From Cyanobacteria bacterium UBA6446 (GTDB lineage: Bacteria > Cyanobacteriota > Vampirovibrionia > Gastranaerophilales > Gastranaerophilaceae): a DNA stretch of 64,000 nucleotides. Below the pieces are notes generated by a model. That model ran no database searches, had not been told where the DNA came from, and worked only from the letters and a program-made list of their open reading frames with translations. Where the stretch lies: the NCBI GenBank assembly GCA_002438405.1, contig DJOE01000006.1:62001-126000 (forward strand). The letters run 5' to 3'. Below are positions 59,355 to 64,000 of the stretch, piece after piece. The translations under genes and the position numbers were made by a program. Numbering within the stretch: the first letter of the stretch is position 1; every line of letters begins with the position of its first letter.

Positions 59355-60926
59355 ATGTCAGAAGAAATAAAAGAAAATGTTGCACAAATGGACGATGATG
59401 AAAAATATCTTCCAAAAAATCCTTGGATTTCCGCAGTTCCGACATTACTAGCAGTTTTTATATATGTAATAGATGGTACAATTGCAAATGTTGCACTTCC
59501 ACACATGGCAGGAAGTTTTTCAGCTACTCGTGATGAAAGTATGTGGATTTTAACCAGTTACTTGATTGCAAGCGGTATTATCATTCCGTCTGTAGATTTC
59601 TTTAGTAAATTTTTCGGAAGAAAAAATTTCTATATAATAAGTATTATGATGTTTACTATTGCATCTATGCTTTGCGGTATGGCAAGGAATTTAGGTGAAA
59701 TGGTAATATTCAGGGTATTGCAAGGTGCTGGTGGTGGCGGAATTGTTCCGATTTCACAAGCACTTATGATGGAAAGTTTTCCTAAAGAAAAACGTGGTAC
59801 GGCAATGGCTGTATTCGGTATGGGTGTAATTATTGCCCCAATTGTCGGCCCTGTTTTAGGTGGTTGGATTACCGATAACTGGTCTTGGCCGTGGATTTTC
59901 TTTATTAATGTACCATTCGGTTGTTTAGCAGCAATTCTTTCTAAAAAAATGTTATTCAATCCTCCATATTCACAACGTCAAAAAGGTGTTAAAATGGACG
60001 GATTAGGATTTTTATTTTTGACAATTTGGTTATTGTGCTTGCAAGTATTCTTCGATAAAGGAAACAATGCTGACTGGTTCAATGCAACTTGGATTCGTTG
60101 GATTTTCGGTATTTCTTGTTTTTCTGGTATTTGTTTCTTTATTTCTCAAATTGTTAGAAAAAATACTCTCGTTGATTTATCAGTATTCAAAGATAGAAAC
60201 TTTATTATAGGTACATTTATTCAGGTCATAATGCAGGCTGTATTATATGCATCTCTTGCAATTTTACCACAATTTTTGCAAAGTATGATGGGCTATACCG
60301 CATTTTTAAGTGGATTTTCAATGATGCCTCGAGGGCTTGGAAGTATGACAGCAATGGTAATTTGTGCCTTGATTGCAGATAAAGTTGATAAACGAATGCT
60401 TGTTTGTGTTGGTTTAGCTCTGTTAGGTACGGCAGGCTTAGTTTTTGGTTTCTTAAACTTACAAATCGCAAGTATGAATATTATGATTCCAAACTACATA
60501 ATGGGTCTAGGTATGGGACTTTCAATGGTTCCAATAATAAACTTGTCTATGGAAACTATTTCTAACCAACAAATGACAAATGCCAGCGGACTTCAAAACT
60601 TGTTAAAAAATATCGGTAGTGCAGTCGGAACATCTCTTGTCGCAACAATGCTTACAAGATTCGCTCAAATGCACCAATATATGATGGTTGGAAAATTGAG
60701 TGATTTAAATCCTGTATTTATTGAAAGAGTTCAAACAACAACAGCTGCCCTTGCAAAATATACACATATCTCTGTTGCAACTCACATGGCTGAATATTCT
60801 CAATATGGAACACTTATTACACAAGCGAACCTTTGGGCATTCATGGATTCATTCAGAATCTTTGGTGTTCTTTGTTTGATACTTATTCCATTGTTGTTCT
60901 TATTCAAAAGACATAAAGAAGTATAA
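59355..60926 (+). CDS. DHA2-family (EmrB/QacA-type) drug:H+ antiporter
   Basis: A 523-residue inner-membrane transporter with 14 predicted membrane segments. DHA2 motifs are visible: YVIDGTIANVALPHMAGSF near segment 1, GRKNFYIISIMMF, RVLQGAGGGGIVPISQA and GWITDNWSWPWIFFINVPFG in the antiporter motif C region. It forms the EmrAB-TolC-type pump with the HlyD and TolC-like proteins of this locus. GAGGGA precedes the ATG. The substrate is not predictable. Confidence 0.94.
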   Translation: MSEEIKENVAQMDDDEKYLPKNPWISAVPTLLAVFIYVIDGTIANVALPHMAGSFSATRDESMWILTSYLIASGIIIPSVDFFSKFFGRKNFYIISIMMFTIASMLCGMARNLGEMVIFRVLQGAGGGGIVPISQALMMESFPKEKRGTAMAVFGMGVIIAPIVGPVLGGWITDNWSWPWIFFINVPFGCLAAILSKKMLFNPPYSQRQKGVKMDGLGFLFLTIWLLCLQVFFDKGNNADWFNATWIRWIFGISCFSGICFFISQIVRKNTLVDLSVFKDRNFIIGTFIQVIMQAVLYASLAILPQFLQSMMGYTAFLSGFSMMPRGLGSMTAMVICALIADKVDKRMLVCVGLALLGTAGLVFGFLNLQIASMNIMIPNYIMGLGMGLSMVPIINLSMETISNQQMTNASGLQNLLKNIGSAVGTSLVATMLTRFAQMHQYMMVGKLSDLNPVFIERVQTTTAALAKYTHISVATHMAEYSQYGTLITQANLWAFMDSFRIFGVLCLILIPLLFLFKRHKEV

Positions 60927-60927
60927 A

Positions 60928-61200
60928 TTATTTTAGAAGCTTATCCAAAATGTTAATCATTTCTGCCTTTTTAGCTTCTTTATCTTCTTTTGTGCCTAAT
61001 TCAAAAGATTGTGCTACACAGTGAGAAAAATGAGCTTTTAATATCTCAAAATTAATTTTTTTCAAAAGAGATTGACTTGCAATAACTTGAGTACTGATAT
61101 CAATACAATATCTATTGTCCTCAACCATTTTGATAAGTCCGTCAATTTGTCCTCTGACTGTTTTCAATAAACGAATAATCTTTGTTTTATCTGCTTGCAT
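60928..61200 (-). CDS. CsoR/RcnR-family metal-sensing repressor
   Basis: A 90-residue all-helical protein of the DUF156 family. The Cu(I)-type ligand set is present as Cys32, His57 and Cys61 (RYCIDIST and KAHFSHCV), the C-H-C pattern of CsoR; the exact metal could still differ. CsoR binds DNA in the metal-free form and releases it on metal binding. It lies just downstream of the exported Cys-rich gene in the same orientation. GGAG precedes the ATG, and a large dyad that overlaps a -10 lies upstream. Confidence 0.92.
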   Translation of the reverse strand: MQADKTKIIRLLKTVRGQIDGLIKMVEDNRYCIDISTQVIASQSLLKKINFEILKAHFSHCVAQSFELGTKEDKEAKKAEMINILDKLLK

Positions 61201-61226
61201 AAAAATTAAACTCCTACTTTTTTAAG

Positions 61227-61257
61227 GGAAATGTCCTATTATAAATAGAACATTTCC
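61227..61257 (-). promoter_or_regulatory. Dyad overlapping a promoter before csoR
   Basis: GGAAATGT at 61227-61234 and ACATTTCC at 61250-61257, with an inner CTATT/AATAG pair, form a 31-bp near-perfect palindrome. On the minus strand TATAAT lies in its centre. It could be the operator of csoR or a read-through-limiting hairpin after the Cys-rich gene. Confidence 0.55.
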
Positions 61258-61274
61258 AAAAAATTTATTATTAT

Positions 61275-61541
61275 CTATTTGTTGCAATTACATTTTATTT
61301 TTCTGAAAATTCTAAATTTTTTAGTTTTACAATTGCAATCTTGTTTTTTACAATCACAATTTTCTGGGCAATTGCATTCTTCTTCGCAGTTGCTTTTAAT
61401 TTTTTGACAACCGCAATCGCAATTTTTTGAACAGTTACATTTTTGAGAAGCACAACCACAATTGCAATCAGTGGCAAAAACAGCGCCTGTTGTTAAAAAT
61501 AATGCACATACTAAACATAAACTTGTAATAACTTTTTTCAT
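61275..61541 (-). CDS. Exported metallothionein-like Cys-rich protein
   Basis: An 88-residue protein with a signal peptide (MKKVITSLCLVCALFLTTGA, cut after VFA). The mature part of about 64 residues has 17 Cys, mostly in CxC pairs (CNCGC, CNCSKNCDCGC, CNCPENCDC, CNCNK), with Lys, Asn and Asp between them. This is metallothionein-like density, but for a protein outside the cytoplasm. With CsoR next door and a CsoR-style dyad before it, a role in binding copper or another soft metal is likely. AAGGAGG precedes the ATG. Confidence 0.75.
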   Translation of the reverse strand: MKKVITSLCLVCALFLTTGAVFATDCNCGCASQKCNCSKNCDCGCQKIKSNCEEECNCPENCDCKKQDCNCKTKKFRIFRKIKCNCNK

Positions 61542-61591
61542 AATGACCTCCTTGTTATTATATTTTGTCTTATGTAAAATATTTTCATAAC

Positions 61592-61604
61592 ACCCTTACG
61601 GGGT
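61592..61604. promoter_or_regulatory. Candidate CsoR operator
   Basis: ACCC-TTACG-GGGT with GTAT after it is a small pseudo-palindrome with the G/C-tract and flanking TATA of CsoR-type sites. It is about 50 bases before the Cys-rich gene start on the minus strand. Confidence 0.5.
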
Positions 61605-61675
61605 ATAGGTATATGTTAAAATATTTTTTCTTTTTTGTCAAGAAGTTGAAGTATTTCTTTTTTTGTTTCTTGGTC

Positions 61676-61688
61676 TATAATATTTGGT
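61676..61688 (+). promoter_or_regulatory. Leaderless promoter of mfd
   Basis: TATAAT at 61676-61681 is followed by seven bases and the ATG at 61689. No ribosome-binding site lies between. Confidence 0.5.
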
Positions 61689-64000
61689 ATGCTTAATATA
61701 AACACAGATAATATTACAGAGAGCTACGAAGAATTCAGACTAAGAACAAAAGATGACAAATCCTTTGCTGTAACAGGTTTGACTTCTTTGTTGAGAATTT
61801 TTTTGTTATCAAAAATTAGTAGTTATTCAAAGAAAAAAGTTCTTTTTATAACATCAACAGAACAAAATGCATTAAAATATCAAAGTGATTTAAATACTGC
61901 ATTTGAAGTAAATAGCAGTATTATGCCATTTCAAAATATTTCAATGTATGAAACAATTACCCCCAATCTGTATGATTATTCAGAACAAATTAAAATTCTA
62001 CACCAAAAACCTAATATTGTAATTTGTCCTGTCAAAGCATTTTTAGAAAAGTTTCCAAACGAAGATTTTTTCAAAAAAAATAGTTTGAAAATCAAAATTG
62101 GCGACACTATTGATTTAAAAAAACTTTCAAAAAAACTTGTTGCTTTAGGGTATAAAAAAGCAACAATGGTAAATGATATCTCAGAATTTAGTATCAGAGG
62201 GGATATTGCAGATATTTTTTCTCTTGACAAAAACCCTGTCAGAATTGAACTTTGGGGCGATGAAGTTGTAGATATAAGATATTTTGATAACGAAACTCAA
62301 AAATCTATTGAAAAAATTAAAGAAATAAAAATATTACCAATCTACAAATTTATCACATCTGCACAAGAAGAAATAGTTAAATCTCTTCAACAAAAAGATG
62401 ATGATTCTTTTGATGATAATGAAATTCCGGAAGAAAATTATTTTGAGGGAATTGAAGTTTACCAAAATTATTTCAACAAAAATTTAGTTGGAATTTTGGA
62501 TTATTTCAAAGATTACACAATAGTTTTTGATGAAACAACAGAAATTTACTCAAAATATGAGTTTTTAAATGACAACTTGGAAAAACAATTACAAGAAAAT
62601 TTAAAACTAAACTTAATAAAGCAAATTGAGGGTAAAAATCATTTTACTTTTGAAGAGTTTTTAAGGCAAACCTCTTATTTTGTTAAAATAGGATTTAACA
62701 ATTTTATTGATGGGAACATGGGTGATTTGATTGAATTCAATGCCCAACCATTGAGAAATTTTGAAGCCGATTTTGATAATATTTCATCTTTTATAAAAGA
62801 GCATAATGATTACAAAATCATTATGGCTACTGATTATCCGGAAAGAGTAAAAGAAATTTTAACAGACAAAGATATTTTTAACGTTGAATATTCTGACAGT
62901 ATTGTTTGTGGCGGTTGTATTTTAGAAGATTTTAAAACAATAGTATTCACAGATAGAGAATTGTTCAACAAACGCTCTAAAGAAATTACATCAACAAAAA
63001 AATCTTATTACAAAGAAAAACCGGAATATATTGAAAACATAAATGACATAAAAGTCGGAGAATACGTTGTTCATACAATTCATGGTTTAGGGATTTATAA
63101 AGGACTTTCAAAACAGGAAATAGATGGTCAATTAAAAGACTATCTAACTATTGAATACGCAAATAAAGACAGACTTCATATTCCGGCAGAGCAAATAAAT
63201 TTACTTTGCAGATACAGAGGTTCAGGTTCTGTCAAACCAAAACTATCCAAAATGGGTGGTCGAGATTGGGAAAATACAAAAGCAAAAGTTAAAAAAGCCG
63301 TTGAAGTTGTTGCTTATGATTTACTTAGACTATATGCAAGACGAAAAATGCAAGAGGGAATTCAATTTTTGCCTGATACGACTTGGCAAATAGAAATGGA
63401 AGAAGCTTTTGAATTTGTTGAAACTCCTGACCAATTAAAGGCAATTGAACAAGTTAAAAAAGATATGGAATCTCCACAACCAATGGATAGACTTATTTGT
63501 GGTGATGTTGGTTTTGGAAAAACAGAAGTTGCTATGCGTGCAATCTTCAAGGCAGTAACCTCAGGTAAACAAGTTGCCGTAGTTGTTCCGACAACAATTC
63601 TTGCCTTGCAACATTATCAAACAATTTCAGAAAGATTTAAGCCATTTGGTGTTGATGTTGAGTTACTATCAAGATTTAGAACTCACAAAGAACAAAAAGA
63701 AACAATCAAAAATCTTGCGACTGGGAAATGTGATGTTGTTGTAGGTACTCACAGACTTTTGCAAGATGGAATTGAGTTTAAAGATTTAGGACTTTTGGTA
63801 ATTGATGAAGAACATAGATTTGGAGTTCGACATAAAGAAAAATTGAAACAGTTAAGAGAAAATATTGATATTCTTTCAATGTCTGCAACTCCAATTCCAA
63901 GAACTCTATACATGTCTTTGTCAGGAATTAAAGATATGTCAATAATTAACACCCCTCCTAAAAACCGTTTGCCAATAAAAACTTACGTTGGCGAATGGAA
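61689..64000 (+). CDS. mfd: Transcription-repair coupling factor Mfd, 5' part
   Basis: Mfd removes RNA polymerase stalled at DNA lesions and recruits UvrA. About 770 residues are visible and the frame is open at the window edge, so the C-terminal third is missing. The UvrB-like N-terminal region (about 1-250) is followed by the RNA-polymerase-interaction domain (EYVVHTIHGLGIYKG, then YADKDRL-type NKDRLHIPAEQ). The ATPase motor has Walker A GDVGFGKTEVA, VVPTTILALQHY, VGTHRLLQ and Walker B DEEHRFGV, with SATPIPRTL. The first ATG, 61689, is preceded by a -10 but no ribosome-binding site. Confidence 0.95.
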   Translation, partial: MLNINTDNITESYEEFRLRTKDDKSFAVTGLTSLLRIFLLSKISSYSKKKVLFITSTEQNALKYQSDLNTAFEVNSSIMPFQNISMYETITPNLYDYSEQIKILHQKPNIVICPVKAFLEKFPNEDFFKKNSLKIKIGDTIDLKKLSKKLVALGYKKATMVNDISEFSIRGDIADIFSLDKNPVRIELWGDEVVDIRYFDNETQKSIEKIKEIKILPIYKFITSAQEEIVKSLQQKDDDSFDDNEIPEENYFEGIEVYQNYFNKNLVGILDYFKDYTIVFDETTEIYSKYEFLNDNLEKQLQENLKLNLIKQIEGKNHFTFEEFLRQTSYFVKIGFNNFIDGNMGDLIEFNAQPLRNFEADFDNISSFIKEHNDYKIIMATDYPERVKEILTDKDIFNVEYSDSIVCGGCILEDFKTIVFTDRELFNKRSKEITSTKKSYYKEKPEYIENINDIKVGEYVVHTIHGLGIYKGLSKQEIDGQLKDYLTIEYANKDRLHIPAEQINLLCRYRGSGSVKPKLSKMGGRDWENTKAKVKKAVEVVAYDLLRLYARRKMQEGIQFLPDTTWQIEMEEAFEFVETPDQLKAIEQVKKDMESPQPMDRLICGDVGFGKTEVAMRAIFKAVTSGKQVAVVVPTTILALQHYQTISERFKPFGVDVELLSRFRTHKEQKETIKNLATGKCDVVVGTHRLLQDGIEFKDLGLLVIDEEHRFGVRHKEKLKQLRENIDILSMSATPIPRTLYMSLSGIKDMSIINTPPKNRLPIKTYVGEW

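Noticed and set aside
1..64000. CRISPR array, insertion sequence, prophage or rRNA operon
   Set aside because: No regularly spaced direct repeats, transposase, phage structural gene or rRNA-like sequence was seen on either strand.

Overview
The window is AT-rich bacterial chromosome from a diderm anaerobe. Lipoproteins, a LolA-like carrier, a TolC-type outer-membrane channel, an LpxL-like acyltransferase and an oxygen-sensitive NrdD/NrdG ribonucleotide reductase support this. An LdpA-like double [4Fe-4S] protein (a family otherwise known from Cyanobacteria), no sign of photosynthesis, and a pseudopilin with the FTLAEVLITLGIIGVVAA-type head point to a non-photosynthetic cyanobacterial relative (Melainabacteria/Vampirovibrionia, Gastranaerophilales-like). 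That placement is inference from gene content. There are no rRNAs, CRISPR arrays, insertion sequences or phage genes; one tRNA-Cys is present.

Layout. 0-7.3 kb: 3' end of an unknown gene, gatA, a small XRE regulator divergent from a pseudopilin, pckA, deoB and a 58-residue ferredoxin. 7.3-11.4 kb (minus): beta-lactamase-fold hydrolase, LdpA-like protein, Sfp-type phosphopantetheinyl transferase and glmU in one operon. 11.5-15.3 kb: an unusual exported protein, recA behind a DNA-binding coiled-coil protein, a divergent thiE and a 52-residue protein. 15.8-21.4 kb: TPR protein, lipoprotein, C_GCAxxG_C_C protein, crcB and an endonuclease-IV-fold protein, convergent with a mannose-1-phosphate guanylyltransferase. 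21.5-31.1 kb: lineage-specific proteins, tRNA-Cys, a sugar-type solute-binding protein beside an AMIN-like membrane protein, era and a TPR protein. 31.5-43.7 kb: diguanylate cyclase, a minus-strand gene train (TPR, engB, ade, a degenerate M48 protease homologue, a six-hairpin-like protein), a Xer recombinase and nrdDG behind a long leader.

43.7-56.2 kb is the most notable part: a compact aryl-polyene-type (APE) type II polyketide/fatty-acid locus in two divergent arms. The left arm encodes a chain-length factor, PlsC-type acyltransferase, two acyl carrier proteins, a small membrane protein, a ligase-dehydratase fusion, thioesterase, LolA-like carrier, MMPL exporter, methyltransferase and LpxL-like acyltransferase. 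The right arm encodes ketosynthase, dehydratase, ketoreductase and a second ketosynthase. Together these could load an acyl or aryl starter on a carrier protein, extend it by repeated condensation, ketoreduction and dehydration, methylate it and move it to the outer membrane. No ammonia-lyase or glycosyltransferase is seen, so the starter and final lipid are open. The phosphopantetheinyl transferase at 8.6-9.2 kb is a candidate activator of the carrier proteins. Several promoters in this locus place a -10 box about 6 nt before the start codon, a leaderless-mRNA signature.

56.2-64 kb: a TolC/MarR/HlyD/DHA2 drug-efflux set, a CsoR-type metal sensor with an exported 17-cysteine protein, and the 5' two thirds of mfd, which runs off the window.
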